Positions 1 to 8,775 of a stretch of DNA of 64,000 nucleotides are shown here, piece by piece. Position 1 is the first letter of the stretch; each line of letters begins with the position of its first letter. Location: the NCBI GenBank assembly GCA_938010385.1, contig CALLVD010000024.1:1-64000 (forward strand). The letters run 5' to 3'. This DNA is from an uncultured Robiginitomaculum sp. Its GTDB lineage: Bacteria > Pseudomonadota > Alphaproteobacteria > Caulobacterales > Maricaulaceae. The notes below the pieces were generated by a model. The model did no database searches. It worked only from the letters and a program-made list of their open reading frames with translations, and was not told the origin of the DNA. The translations under genes and the position numbers were made by a program.

Positions 1-533
1 AGGCCGATTTGCGTTTTCACGGTTTCTATCAAGGCTTGCCGGTCGCCGTCATCAAGAGCCTCAAACCCCGGCGCAATGCCCGCTTCGACCGGGAAGCGGC
101 GCAGCAGGCGCTCGCAAAAAGCGTGAATGGTTTGCACCTTCAGCCCTTCCGGCGTTTCCAGCGCGCTTGCAAACAGACGCCGCGCTTTGGTCAGCCCGTC
201 TGCCGTGCGGGCGCGGCTGTCCCCGTCCAGCCCGGACAGCTCCGCTTGCAGCGTCTCGTCATCCATAATCGACCACGCGCCAAGGCGTTCAAACAGGCGC
301 GTCTGCATTTCGCCGGCCGCCGCCTTGGTATAGGTCAGGCAGAGAATTTTTGCCGGCGCGACCCCGCTCAGCAGCAAGCGCGACACCCGGCTGACCAAGA
401 CCCGCGTCTTGCCGGAGCCGGCATTGGCGGTGACAAAAATATTCTCGCCCGGCGCAGCGGCTTCGCGCTGTCGCTGCGTGGCCAAGGCGATGGCGGCTTT
501 ATTACTTGCGTCATTATTCGGAAGAAGCGTCAC
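1..533 (-). CDS. addA: AddA helicase-nuclease subunit, N-terminal part (cut by window edge)
   Basis: This is the ATP-dependent helicase and nuclease subunit of the AddAB complex, which resects double-strand DNA ends for RecA-dependent repair. About 177 N-terminal residues are visible. They include the Walker A motif ANAGSGKT at residues 36-43 and the UvrD-type motif LCLTYTKAAAGEM just after it, followed by the helicase segment QTIHAFCERLLRRFP. I chose the GTG at 533-531 because this frame runs unbroken into the Walker A region and overlaps the addB stop by 20 bases, as expected for a coupled pair. No ATG lies in frame near the junction. The gene continues past position 1, so the C-terminal nuclease domain is not visible. 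Family assignment is secure; the exact start is inferred. Confidence 0.9.
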   Translation of the reverse strand, partial: MTLLPNNDASNKAAIALATQRQREAAAPGENIFVTANAGSGKTRVLVSRVSRLLLSGVAPAKILCLTYTKAAAGEMQTRLFERLGAWSIMDDETLQAELSGLDGDSRARTADGLTKARRLFASALETPEGLKVQTIHAFCERLLRRFPVEAGIAPGFEALDDGDRQALIETVKTQIG

Positions 534-3500
534 TGTCGTCTCCCTTCGATGTCCATTCCGCGCGGCGGGCCAGATGATCAAAATCACCGTATTTATTTTG
601 ATTGACCGAGGCTGCGCGCGGCTGCGACGGATAGGGCGTGGCCGGATCGTCATAGGCTTTAATCAGGCGCAGCAGGCCTTCATAAGCCTCCGCGCTTAAA
701 GCTTGCGGGTCGCCGTCTTTCCCGCCGGCAAGGCTGTCTTCCTGATCGCGCTTTCCGCCGCTCGGGCGCAAATATAAAAGCTGCGCAATCTCGGCCGGCG
801 GCAAATCATCGCCGAACGCGCCGGCCTGCACCATGCCCGCTTCCAGCGCTAATTGAGAATTAAACCCGGCCTTAACCTGCGCCGCGCTTGGCGGCGCGCC
901 GGTTTTGTAATCAATAATGCTGTAGCCCTCCGGCCCCATATCAATGCGGTCCGCTTCGGCGCTAAGGTCAAAGCCCTCGCAGCCCTGCGGCGTCAGCGTC
1001 CAAACCCCTTTGCGCTCAAGGGCTAAGGTTTTATATCCGGCCGCGCGGCGCGCGCGTTCCCATTCAATAAAACGCTGCGCCATTAGGGCGGTGCGGCCGG
1101 CTTCTTTGGCCATATCGGAGTCCTGCCATCCCGCCAGGCGCAGCTGCTCGCGCAGCATTTGCGTCAGGATCTCACCGGCATTTTGAGTTAAAAAATCAGG
1201 ATAAGCTTTGATAAAAAGCTCAAAGGCTTTGTGAACGGCATTGCCATATTCGCGCGGACCGGGCTGCGCGCCGAGCGGGTCTAATTTTTCAAGGCCTAAA
1301 ACCTTTTTGGCAAATATAGCATAAGGGTCGCGGGTCCAGGTTTCGACTTGGGTGACGGAAATGCGCCGCCCGGCCGGCCAACGGCGCGCCGCCGGCGGGC
1401 GCGGCTCCGGGCGCTCGGCGGGCGTCACCTTATCGGCGGGCACACGGTCCAGAGCGCGGGCAAAGCTAAGATAATCAATTTCCGGCGTCAGCGCTTTTTC
1501 CGCCCCGCCTTTACCCAGCGCGCCGCTCAGCAAAGTTTTCAGCCGCCAAATCCAGCGCGAGGCGACAGCAGGCCCGTCATCACTGCGCGCCGCCCGGGTT
1601 AAGATTACGCGCGGCTGCGCCGCCAGCTGCGCAAAGTCGTGGGCGGCAAGGCCAAAACGCCGCTCGGGCGAGGACAGGGAAATCGCCTCGCGCATGCCGT
1701 AAGATAATATCGGGTCAACGGCGGGCGGGGCCGGCCAAACGCCTTCATTCAGACCGCCTAAAATCAGCGTATCAAAGCTGAGCATACGCGCTTCCAGCGG
1801 GCCTAAAATATGCAGGCGCGGCTCGGTCCCGGCCTTGGGGCGCACAACGCGGCCCCGCATGAGCCCGGCCAAAAGCCGGCTATAGGCCGGGCCGTCACAC
1901 GGGCCTAAAATATTGCCATGGGCCAGCAAATCACACATCAGCTTATGGGCGCTTTCCCCGTCCTCGCCCTGCCAAATGCGCTCGCTCCCGGACTGCTGCG
2001 GCGCGGCGGCAATGGCCTGCGCCACCTCGCAATGCACGCGGGCAAAGTCTGCCGGCAGGGCCCCGGCCCTTAAAAGCGCGGTGAGCGGGGCGAGGCTTTG
2101 TTGCATAGTTTCAATCAGCGCAAAGCCGTCTGAAAATTCGCCGCGCTTGACTGAATACCGCGATTTTAAGTCGTCAAAACCGGCGGGGCGCAGGCCGCGA
2201 AAGCCGGCGATTTCAATGTCGCGCCAAATCTTGGCGGCCGCGCCCGGCTTTTGCCCTAAAGCGGTGAGGCGGTGTTTTAAAACCGCCGCCAGCGCCACCG
2301 GGTCCCATGGGTCCGCCGCCAGGGTCAGCAGCCAAGCCAGCCACGCCCCGGCCGGCGTTTCTTCCAAAGGCTGCCCGGCGGAGACATCGACCGTGATATC
2401 CCAGCGCGTCAGCTTGGCAGCCACGCGGCGGCCAAGCTGCGGGTCCGGCGTAATCAGAGCGGCCGTCTTGCCGTCTTCTTCCAAGGCGCGGCGCATAATC
2501 AGCGCGATGGACGCGGCTTCTTCATCGCCGGTTTTAGCCTCAATCAAAGACAGGTTTTGCAGGCCGTTTGTAAACGGGTCGGTCTGCCCGCCTGCGCCTT
2601 GGCGAATGCGGGCAATGCGCGCGCGCCAGTCGGCGGTTTTATCAGCGGGGATCAGCGCCTCTGAAATAATGCGCCGCCGATTGGCTGCCGGCCGGTCCTC
2701 GGTAAAGCCCGGCATGGGGCGGACATCGGCGCGATTAACCCCGATTGTTTTTAACAGCGCTTTGAGCGAGCCCTGCGGATGCTCCGCTCCGATGCCGTCC
2801 CAGACGGCGTCATCATCAATGTGGCGGTCCAGACCGGGCAGGATAACGGCGCCGCGTTCCAAACGCGCCGTGACCGAAATCAAATCCGCCGTTGCCGCCA
2901 AGGTCCCGGTAGAGCCGGCGATAATCACCGGATGATCCGGCGCGCGCTCGCGCCATTGATCAGCCAAAGCGCGCAGCAAGGCGACGCGGCGCTGCATCGG
3001 GTCCATGACATTATTATCGCGCAGATATTCCGGCCAATATTGACGGATGATTTTGAAAAATATTGCCGCTTGTTCGTAATGCTGTGACGACAGGCCGGCC
3101 ATGTCATCCAGGCCCTCCATCTGCTTATCAGTCAGCTCTTCCATAAAACTGTCATCCAGCAGGCTGAGCAGCGGGTCGGTCAGGGCCAGCGCGCCGGCGG
3201 CATCAGGCGCAAGGCCGCGCAGCTTTTCCTCCTTGGCCAGCACCAGTTTTGACAGCTCAAACCGGCGGCTCACCGGGTCAATGGCCGGCGTGATGGTATG
3301 GGCCAGATCACCGGGCTCAAACGGCGGTTCTTCCGGGTCAACATCGGCCAGCGGGCGCATCATGGGCAGCAAGGCCGCCGCCCCGCCATGATCTGCGGCT
3401 TGCAGCACAAAGGCCTCACCCAAGGCCCGCACCGCGCGGCGCGTGGGCAGCAAAATCAGCGCGTCCGGTAGGCGCTCACCCAGACTGTCTATCAGGGTTT

Positions 3501-3585
3501 TTGCCAGCACGGTCAGAAACGGCGCGCCGGCCGGCATGGTCAGGACATTGGCCTCGCCCGCGCGTTGAAAAAGGCGATCAGACAT
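514..3585 (-). CDS. addB: AddB double-strand break repair protein, alphaproteobacterial type
   Basis: This is the partner of AddA in the RecBCD-like AddAB helicase-nuclease. The 1023-residue protein has the usual family length. Near residue 890 it carries the RecB-type nuclease motif ADRID...YSIIDYKTG, including the DYK catalytic residues, and before it the conserved segment QVETWTRDPYAIFAKKVLGL. The N-terminal ATPase region is degenerate (LTMPAGAPFL), as is usual for AddB. The start at 3585 (MSDRLFQRAG) gives only an 8-base overlap with the upstream murU-like gene; a longer in-frame extension would run deep into that gene. It lies in the operon tsaE-amgK-murU-addB-addA. Its role in end resection comes from family knowledge. 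Confidence 0.93.
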   Translation of the reverse strand: MSDRLFQRAGEANVLTMPAGAPFLTVLAKTLIDSLGERLPDALILLPTRRAVRALGEAFVLQAADHGGAAALLPMMRPLADVDPEEPPFEPGDLAHTITPAIDPVSRRFELSKLVLAKEEKLRGLAPDAAGALALTDPLLSLLDDSFMEELTDKQMEGLDDMAGLSSQHYEQAAIFFKIIRQYWPEYLRDNNVMDPMQRRVALLRALADQWRERAPDHPVIIAGSTGTLAATADLISVTARLERGAVILPGLDRHIDDDAVWDGIGAEHPQGSLKALLKTIGVNRADVRPMPGFTEDRPAANRRRIISEALIPADKTADWRARIARIRQGAGGQTDPFTNGLQNLSLIEAKTGDEEAASIALIMRRALEEDGKTAALITPDPQLGRRVAAKLTRWDITVDVSAGQPLEETPAGAWLAWLLTLAADPWDPVALAAVLKHRLTALGQKPGAAAKIWRDIEIAGFRGLRPAGFDDLKSRYSVKRGEFSDGFALIETMQQSLAPLTALLRAGALPADFARVHCEVAQAIAAAPQQSGSERIWQGEDGESAHKLMCDLLAHGNILGPCDGPAYSRLLAGLMRGRVVRPKAGTEPRLHILGPLEARMLSFDTLILGGLNEGVWPAPPAVDPILSYGMREAISLSSPERRFGLAAHDFAQLAAQPRVILTRAARSDDGPAVASRWIWRLKTLLSGALGKGGAEKALTPEIDYLSFARALDRVPADKVTPAERPEPRPPAARRWPAGRRISVTQVETWTRDPYAIFAKKVLGLEKLDPLGAQPGPREYGNAVHKAFELFIKAYPDFLTQNAGEILTQMLREQLRLAGWQDSDMAKEAGRTALMAQRFIEWERARRAAGYKTLALERKGVWTLTPQGCEGFDLSAEADRIDMGPEGYSIIDYKTGAPPSAAQVKAGFNSQLALEAGMVQAGAFGDDLPPAEIAQLLYLRPSGGKRDQEDSLAGGKDGDPQALSAEAYEGLLRLIKAYDDPATPYPSQPRAASVNQNKYGDFDHLARRAEWTSKGDDSDASSE

Positions 3586-4303
3586 GGGCGTCTTTATGGG
3601 CGCTGAGTATGGCTTGCGCGGCCTCGCGGGCCTGCGGGTCGCCGACATGCATCCAATATCCCGGCAGGGGGAGGCCATGCACCTTGCCCCGCGCCAAGGT
3701 TTTGTCCCAAATCCTATTGCGTGAGAACGGCTCAATCTTAAAGCCTTGCGCCAGTTGCGGCTTAAAGATTTGAACGCCGGCATAGATCCAATCGGCGGCG
3801 GCAGCGTTGCGGCGGCTGACCGTGCCGGCGGACACATCAAAATCCCCGGCGCCGGCATAGCCTAAACAATCGCGGCGCGGGGCGAGCAGGAACAGCTCGT
3901 CCATGACGCGCGGGTCCCAGCGCTTTATCAGTGCCGGCAAGACAGGTGCAAATTCCAGCCAAATCGCATCAATATTGCAAATCAAAATCGGCTCTTCACC
4001 CAGCAGCGGCAGAGCTTTGACCACGCCGCCTCCGGTTTCCAAAAGCGCGCTGCGCTCATCGGAGATTATAATTTGCGGCCCGGATGTGCGCGCTTTTAAA
4101 TGCGCTTCCAGCTTATCAGCAAAAGCATGAACATTGACGACGGCGCGCTCAATGCCGGCCTCGTGCAGCCTGTCCAGCATGTGATCAATCAAGGTTTTGC
4201 CGCCGACCTCAACCAAGGCTTTGCAGCGGTCATCGGTCAGGGGCCGCATGCGCGTGCCGAGGCCGGCAGCCATGACCATGGCGGTCTTAATGCGGCGGCT
4301 CAT
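3578..4303 (-). CDS. murU: Sugar-phosphate nucleotidyltransferase, MurU-like
   Basis: Probable N-acetylmuramate 1-phosphate uridylyltransferase, which would make UDP-MurNAc from recycled cell-wall sugar in the cytoplasm. The 241-residue protein begins with the nucleotide-binding signature MAAGLGTRMRPLT (residues 11-23) followed by CKALVEVGGKTLI, typical of this transferase superfamily; a metal-binding segment ICNIDAIW lies mid-protein. It overlaps the upstream amgK-like gene by 4 bases (ATGA), implying coupled translation. The kinase neighbour is the main reason to prefer MurU over a glucose-1-phosphate or mannose-1-phosphate transferase, since both share the same fold. Substrate is inferred from context and not proven by residues. 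Confidence 0.8.
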   Translation of the reverse strand: MSRRIKTAMVMAAGLGTRMRPLTDDRCKALVEVGGKTLIDHMLDRLHEAGIERAVVNVHAFADKLEAHLKARTSGPQIIISDERSALLETGGGVVKALPLLGEEPILICNIDAIWLEFAPVLPALIKRWDPRVMDELFLLAPRRDCLGYAGAGDFDVSAGTVSRRNAAAADWIYAGVQIFKPQLAQGFKIEPFSRNRIWDKTLARGKVHGLPLPGYWMHVGDPQAREAAQAILSAHKDAHV

Positions 4304-5331
4304 GACAAATCTTTCAAAAAGGCGCGCAGCCCGGCCATGACCGGGTGCGCCAGATTGCGGGCAAAATGCGCTTCGACGCGGGGCAGCAGGTCCAGATAGG
4401 CCGGCTTGTTATCGCGCCGGGCCAGCCGGACAAAAATGCCCAAAATCTTCGCGTTTCGCTGCGCGCCAATTGCGGCATAGGCGGCGGCAAAGCTGTCATC
4501 ATTTTCGATTTTGGCCGCGGCGCAAAACCGCTCAATCAAGGGCGCGGCCAAATCCGAATCGACATCGCGCCGGGCGTCTTCGATTAACGACACAACATCA
4601 TAGGCAGGGTGGCCCAGCAGCGCGTCTTGAAAATCAATCAGGCCGATTGCGGATGTAGCTTCGCGCTCCGGCAGCCAAAATATATTCTCCGCATGAAAAT
4701 CGCGCAGCACAAGTCCCGGCGCATGCTTGTTAAGCGATTTAAAAATACCTTTCCAAATCTCCGCCCAGCCCGCTTTTTGATCCGGCGTCAGGACAATGTC
4801 TTTATAGGGCAAATACCACTGCGCCATTAAATCGACTTCGGCCTGCAGGGCCTCTGCGTCGTAATCGCGGATGTCCCAGACCTGCCCGAAGCTTGGCTGG
4901 GCGCGCGAAAAACTGCTGCGATAAATGGCCCCGAGCGTGTCCATAGCCGCCATGTAAATCTCGCGTTCAAGCGCAGGCTCGCTTTCCAAAACCCGGGCAA
5001 CAAGGGAGTCCCCTAAATCTTCTGACAGCAAAAGCCCGGCGTCCAAATCGGCGGCGATAATCTTAGGCGCCGAAAAGCCGCGCTGCGTCAGGGCTTGGCA
5101 AATGGACGTGAAAGCCACCATGCGCCCGTCGGCCAGTTTGGCAATATCGGCATAGCCGCCCGCGCTGCGTTCGGGCGCGGCGTCCATCAGCACGGCGCGA
5201 TTGCCGTCCAAGCTTAGCTTTTCATAGCGCCGGCTAGAGGCGTCTCCCGGCAGAGGTGAACGGTTTGCGTCTCCCCAACCGGCGGCGCGCAGAAAGTCTG
5301 CGATTAAGGCGTTGCGATCAGAGCTCATCAA
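4300..5331 (-). CDS. amgK: Anomeric MurNAc/GlcNAc kinase, AmgK-like phosphotransferase
   Basis: Aminoglycoside-phosphotransferase-fold kinase, expected to phosphorylate the anomeric hydroxyl of MurNAc or GlcNAc so that MurU can activate it. This would let the cell re-enter peptidoglycan synthesis downstream of MurA. The 343-residue protein shows an N-terminal SSRRYEKL loop, the catalytic loop LRDFHAENIFWLPE, and the metal-binding IDFQDALLGHPAYDVVSL segment, all characteristic of the family. It overlaps the tsaE end by 14 bases and the murU start by 4, so it sits centrally in a coupled operon. Two adjacent methionines leave the start uncertain by one codon. Kinase fold is clear; substrate is inferred from the murU neighbour. 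Confidence 0.83.
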   Translation of the reverse strand: MMSSDRNALIADFLRAAGWGDANRSPLPGDASSRRYEKLSLDGNRAVLMDAAPERSAGGYADIAKLADGRMVAFTSICQALTQRGFSAPKIIAADLDAGLLLSEDLGDSLVARVLESEPALEREIYMAAMDTLGAIYRSSFSRAQPSFGQVWDIRDYDAEALQAEVDLMAQWYLPYKDIVLTPDQKAGWAEIWKGIFKSLNKHAPGLVLRDFHAENIFWLPEREATSAIGLIDFQDALLGHPAYDVVSLIEDARRDVDSDLAAPLIERFCAAAKIENDDSFAAAYAAIGAQRNAKILGIFVRLARRDNKPAYLDLLPRVEAHFARNLAHPVMAGLRAFLKDLS

Positions 5332-5788
5332 GGCGGGCCTTCCATGCCGGCGTCAGGGACAGGACGGCTTTGCGCCCGCTGCCGTCAAAGCGAATATCAA
5401 TATCCAGCGTGCCGTCCGGTTTTAAATCCCCCATCATGGACGGCCATTCAATCAGGGTCAGCCCGTCATAAATGGCATCTTCCATGCCCAGCTCCCAAAT
5501 CTCGGTCGGGGATTTGATGCGGTAGAGGTCAAAATGCCAGATTTCAAACTCCGGCGTTTCATAGGTTTGCAGCAAGGTATAGGTCGGGCTGGGCACTTCG
5601 GTATCATTGCCGCAAAGCGCCTGAATAAGCCCCCGTGAAAACGTGGTCTTGCCCGCGCCTAAATCGCCGGTCAGGCAGAGCGTATCGCCGGCCTTTAAAT
5701 ACCCGCTCAGCCGGGCGCCCAGCGCGCGGGTTTGCGCGTCATCAGCAAGATCAAATGTGCGGGCGGTCAGGCTCATAGGCACAGTCAT
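5318..5788 (-). CDS. tsaE: tRNA threonylcarbamoyladenosine biosynthesis ATPase TsaE
   Basis: TsaE is the ATPase of the TsaBDE complex that makes the t6A modification at position 37 of ANN-decoding tRNAs. The 156-residue length matches the family. The Walker A motif GDLGAGKT is at residues 41-48, followed by SPTYTLLQTYE and the FDLYRI block typical of TsaE. It is the first gene of the minus-strand operon leading through amgK, murU and addBA. The 100-base gap to the divergent ferredoxin gene must contain both promoters. The ATG at 5788 is used, although a second in-frame ATG four codons later (MSLTAR) is possible. Confidence 0.93.
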   Translation of the reverse strand: MTVPMSLTARTFDLADDAQTRALGARLSGYLKAGDTLCLTGDLGAGKTTFSRGLIQALCGNDTEVPSPTYTLLQTYETPEFEIWHFDLYRIKSPTEIWELGMEDAIYDGLTLIEWPSMMGDLKPDGTLDIDIRFDGSGRKAVLSLTPAWKARLDEL

Positions 5789-5902
5789 AAGGCTGCGCTA
5801 TAGCGTCTTGCAAGTCATTATGCCTTGCAAACGCGCGCCCGGCCCTTACATACGCTGTGACGGCCCGAAACTTGTCCGGGCTAAGACTTAATGGAGGGCA
5901 TT

Positions 5903-6220
5903 TTGGCCAAAATTATCTTTATCGACTCAGCCGGCACATCACGCGAAGTCGAGGCCAAAAAAGGCCAAAGCGTCATGGAAGCGGCTGTGCAAAACCTCAT
6001 TCCCGGCATTGATGCCGATTGCGGCGGGGCCTGCGCCTGCGCGACCTGTCATGTTTACGTGGCGGATGAATGGGCGGCCAAGCTGAAAGACAAAGACGAT
6101 ATGGAATATTCCATGCTCGATTTTGCCGATGATGTTCAGGACAATTCGCGCCTGTCGTGCCAAATTTTGATGAGCGATGAGCTTGACGGCCTGACCGTGA
6201 CCACGCCTGAAGCGCAATAA
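5903..6220 (+). CDS. 2Fe-2S ferredoxin, adrenodoxin/vertebrate type
   Basis: Small electron carrier of the adrenodoxin family, used in bacteria for Fe-S cluster assembly or to feed oxygenases. With the TTG start the protein is 105 residues. The cluster-binding pattern C40-x5-C46-x2-C49 ([12 protein letters not shown]) and the distal C86 (RLSCQI) are all present, plus an extra C44. TTG at 5903 is preferred over the in-frame ATG at 5891 because GGAGGG at 5893-5898 then serves as ribosome binding site, and because relatives start with MAKI. It is transcribed alone, divergent from tsaE, and ends at a hairpin terminator. Physiological partner is unknown from context. Confidence 0.9.
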   Translation: MAKIIFIDSAGTSREVEAKKGQSVMEAAVQNLIPGIDADCGGACACATCHVYVADEWAAKLKDKDDMEYSMLDFADDVQDNSRLSCQILMSDELDGLTVTTPEAQ

Positions 6221-6291
6221 GGCCCGACGCGCCTGTCCGATGCGCCTGTCCGGCGCAATTCATATATACCGCCGGCGAAAACGGCGACATC

Positions 6292-6325
6292 AAGGCTGCT
6301 CTTTATCGGGGCGGCCTTTATTTTT
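6292..6325 (+). terminator. Rho-independent terminator of the ferredoxin gene
   Basis: A 10-base stem (AAGGCTGCTC with GGGCGGCCTT, two G-U pairs) with a 7-base loop is followed by TATTTTT. It overlaps the last codons and stop of the convergent acyl-CoA ligase gene. No U-tract follows on the minus strand, so it should act only on plus-strand transcripts. Confidence 0.7.
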
Positions 6326-8138
6326 CGCCGTAAATATCGCTGACTAAGTCTTGATGGGCGGTGATGACTTTGGCGCGCTTCACTTTCAGTGTCGGGGTCA
6401 AATATCCCGCCTCTATAGACAGGGGCGCCGGCAATATCCGAAACTCTCGGATTTGCGATGCCCGGGCATGGTTCTCATTGACCGCATCAATGGCGCTGCG
6501 AACAGCGTCGCGCACGGCCGCAGATTTTCGCAAGGCCTCATAATCACCATCAATACCCAGCCCTTTTTTACACGCATCAACATCCAAGGTGATAAGGGCG
6601 GACAGAAAGTTAAATCCGTCGCCGACCGCGACGGCGTGCTCAATAAACGGTACGCTCATCATTTCGCCTTCCAGATTGGAGGGCGTGATATTTTTACCGC
6701 CGGACGTGATGATTAAGTCTTTCTTGCGGCCGGTAATAAACAGATAGCCGTCATCATCCAAATAGCCTAAATCGCCGGTCTTAAACCAACCGTCCCCGGA
6801 GAGGGCTTCTGCGGTGGCTTGCGGGTTTTTGAGATATTCTGAAAACATTGAATTGCCTTTCAGCTCAATTTCGCCGTCTTGCGCAATGCGGACTTCAAAA
6901 TTATTTACGGGCTTGCCGACCGAACCCAAGCGCACGGGATTATGAGGCAGATCTGCCGTCGCGCCGCCGCCATTTTCTGACAAGCCGTAAGCATTGGAGA
7001 CTTGCAGGCCGATGCCGTTAAAAAACACCGGGGTTTCTTTGGCAATCGCTGCGGCTCCGCTAAAGCCGATACGCATCGCGTCCAGGCCGATAGCGGCGTG
7101 GACTTTGGAATAAAATACTTTTTGATAAAGTTTAAATTTTAAGCGCAGGGCAAGCGGTGCTTTTGTGCCCGCGCGCTCATGGGCAAACACGGCTTTGCCG
7201 GTTTCCATGGCGCCCTTGATGATTTTGGCTTTGCGCGCGTCCGCCTGCGCAAATTTTAAGGACAGGGCCGCCTGAATTTTTTCCCATACGCGCGGCACGC
7301 CAAAAAACACGGTCGGGCGCACGCTTACAATATCGTCCGTCAGCGTTTCCATAGACCGGGCAAAATAAACGGACTGTTCGCCGGACAGCGGGCCGTAAAT
7401 ACTCAGCGCTTTTTCGGCAATATGAGACAGGGGCAAATAAGAAATCAGCCGGTCGCCATCTTTAAATCCGAAATAGCCGGTGGAGTTATCACAAATGGAA
7501 AAAATTGCGTAATGGGACAGGGCGACAGCCTTTGGCTTGCCCGTCGTGCCGGAGGTATAGATCAGCCCGCCTAAATCCTCACCGGTCAGCCCCGCGACAA
7601 CAGCCTGCACAGCGGCCGCCGGCGTGTCTTGCGCTTTGGCTAAAAAGTCATGCCATGTCACCGCCAAAGCGTGATCGGCATCCGCGCCGTCCATCATAAT
7701 AATATGTTTCAGGGCCGGGCAGTCCGGGGCTATTTTGGCGATTTTTTCAAGATATTCAGCGCTTTCGCAAAGAATAAACGGCGCTTCGGAATGGGTGAGG
7801 ATATAGGCAATTTCTTCCGGTGAATTGGTTTGGTAAATGCCCGCGCTCATGCCGCCGGCCATCATGGCGGCCATATCCATCACGCACCATTCCGGCCGGT
7901 TAAAGCCAAGGACACCAACGGCGTCGCCGGTCTTCATGCCCAGCGTTATCAGCGCGCGGGCGGCCTGCTCAATTTGATCGGCATAGCTTTGCCAGCTTAT
8001 CGGCTCCCAACCGCTCTGCCCGCGCGTGAAATAGACAGGGCTGTCCGGGCGCGTATCGGTTTGGCGTTTCAAAAAGTCAAAAACAGTTGTGCCCGCAGAT
8101 CGGGGCAGCACGTCTCCGGCGGCATGGGTGATTGGCAT
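6318..8138 (-). CDS. Long-chain acyl-CoA synthetase (AMP-forming)
   Basis: Activates fatty acids to acyl-CoA through an acyl-adenylate, feeding beta-oxidation or lipid synthesis at the inner membrane. The 606-residue protein has the AMP-binding P-loop IYTSGTTGKPKAVALSH near residue 190, the A5 region NAYGLSENGG, and the C-terminal hinge GWFKTGDLGYLDDDGYLFITGRKKDLI. The start at 8138 (MPITHAAGDV) is chosen because upstream in-frame starts would overlap the gntK 3' end by about 40 bases; GGGAAATTCT precedes it. It resembles the FadD15/LACS subgroup rather than E. coli FadD, judged from the long N-terminal domain. It lies 61 bases after gntK on the same strand, so co-transcription is possible. 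Confidence 0.9.
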   Translation of the reverse strand: MPITHAAGDVLPRSAGTTVFDFLKRQTDTRPDSPVYFTRGQSGWEPISWQSYADQIEQAARALITLGMKTGDAVGVLGFNRPEWCVMDMAAMMAGGMSAGIYQTNSPEEIAYILTHSEAPFILCESAEYLEKIAKIAPDCPALKHIIMMDGADADHALAVTWHDFLAKAQDTPAAAVQAVVAGLTGEDLGGLIYTSGTTGKPKAVALSHYAIFSICDNSTGYFGFKDGDRLISYLPLSHIAEKALSIYGPLSGEQSVYFARSMETLTDDIVSVRPTVFFGVPRVWEKIQAALSLKFAQADARKAKIIKGAMETGKAVFAHERAGTKAPLALRLKFKLYQKVFYSKVHAAIGLDAMRIGFSGAAAIAKETPVFFNGIGLQVSNAYGLSENGGGATADLPHNPVRLGSVGKPVNNFEVRIAQDGEIELKGNSMFSEYLKNPQATAEALSGDGWFKTGDLGYLDDDGYLFITGRKKDLIITSGGKNITPSNLEGEMMSVPFIEHAVAVGDGFNFLSALITLDVDACKKGLGIDGDYEALRKSAAVRDAVRSAIDAVNENHARASQIREFRILPAPLSIEAGYLTPTLKVKRAKVITAHQDLVSDIYGEK

Positions 8139-8199
8139 AGAATTTCCCGCTTTTATTATTCGGCCAGTAAAGTCCGGCCGGCGGGAATTTGCAAACGGT

Positions 8200-8706
8200 T
8201 TAGCCGGGCGCGCCGGTGATAATGGCTTTAATCTGCTCAACCTGCGCGCTGACGGGCAGGGCGATATCGAGATTATGGGCGCGCTTGGGCATTTCCAGCG
8301 CTTTAAACTGGCTTGCGAGCATGTCGGGCTTAAAGAAATGATCTTTGCGGGCGTCCAGCCGGCGTTTGAGGGTGATTAAATCGCCGTGCAAATGCAGATA
8401 GACGACATCGCCGCTGAACGCGGCCCGCAAGCGCTTGCGAAAATTCATCTCCAAAGCGGAGCAGGCCAGAAGAATATCGGCCTTGCCTGTTTCCGATTGC
8501 AGATCTTTCAGGTGATTGGCAATAGCGCGGCCCCACGGGCGGCGATCGCGCGATGACAGGGCGCGGCCTGCGCTCATTTTGGCTATGGCGCGCGCGCTGT
8601 GCAAATCATCGGCATCAACAAAGGGCAGGCCAAGAGCCTCAGATGCTGCGCGCCCGACTGTAGATTTTCCGCAGCCGGAAACGCCCATTAAAACATAGAT
8701 TGTCAT
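8200..8706 (-). CDS. gntK: Gluconokinase, GntK/IdnK family
   Basis: Phosphorylates gluconate to 6-phosphogluconate, the substrate of Edd encoded a few kilobases away. The 168-residue length is normal for the shikimate-kinase-like family. The Walker A motif GVSGCGKST is at residues 8-16, followed by VDADDLHS. The segment CSALEMNFRKRLR is a variant of the usual CSALKxxYRDxLR. It lies 69 bases downstream of gap on the same strand and is probably cotranscribed from the gap promoter under the LacI-type operator at 9854-9867. Context with zwf, pgl and edd strongly supports gluconate as substrate. Confidence 0.9.
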   Translation of the reverse strand: MTIYVLMGVSGCGKSTVGRAASEALGLPFVDADDLHSARAIAKMSAGRALSSRDRRPWGRAIANHLKDLQSETGKADILLACSALEMNFRKRLRAAFSGDVVYLHLHGDLITLKRRLDARKDHFFKPDMLASQFKALEMPKRAHNLDIALPVSAQVEQIKAIITGAPG

Positions 8707-8775
8707 TTTTTATCCCGCGCCGAGCCCCGCCAAGGGCTTAACGCAGCCGGCTTAACAAACTGCTTATTGGCAGGC

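Noticed and set aside
1913-2935. 340-codon plus-strand open frame
   Set aside because: It lies wholly antisense to addB, has low-complexity Arg/Ser/Ala composition, and shows no ribosome site or known motif; an effect of GC-rich codon bias.
6229-6252. Tandem GCGCCTGTCCG repeat after the ferredoxin gene
   Set aside because: Two 11-base copies only; no function suggested and no further copies seen.
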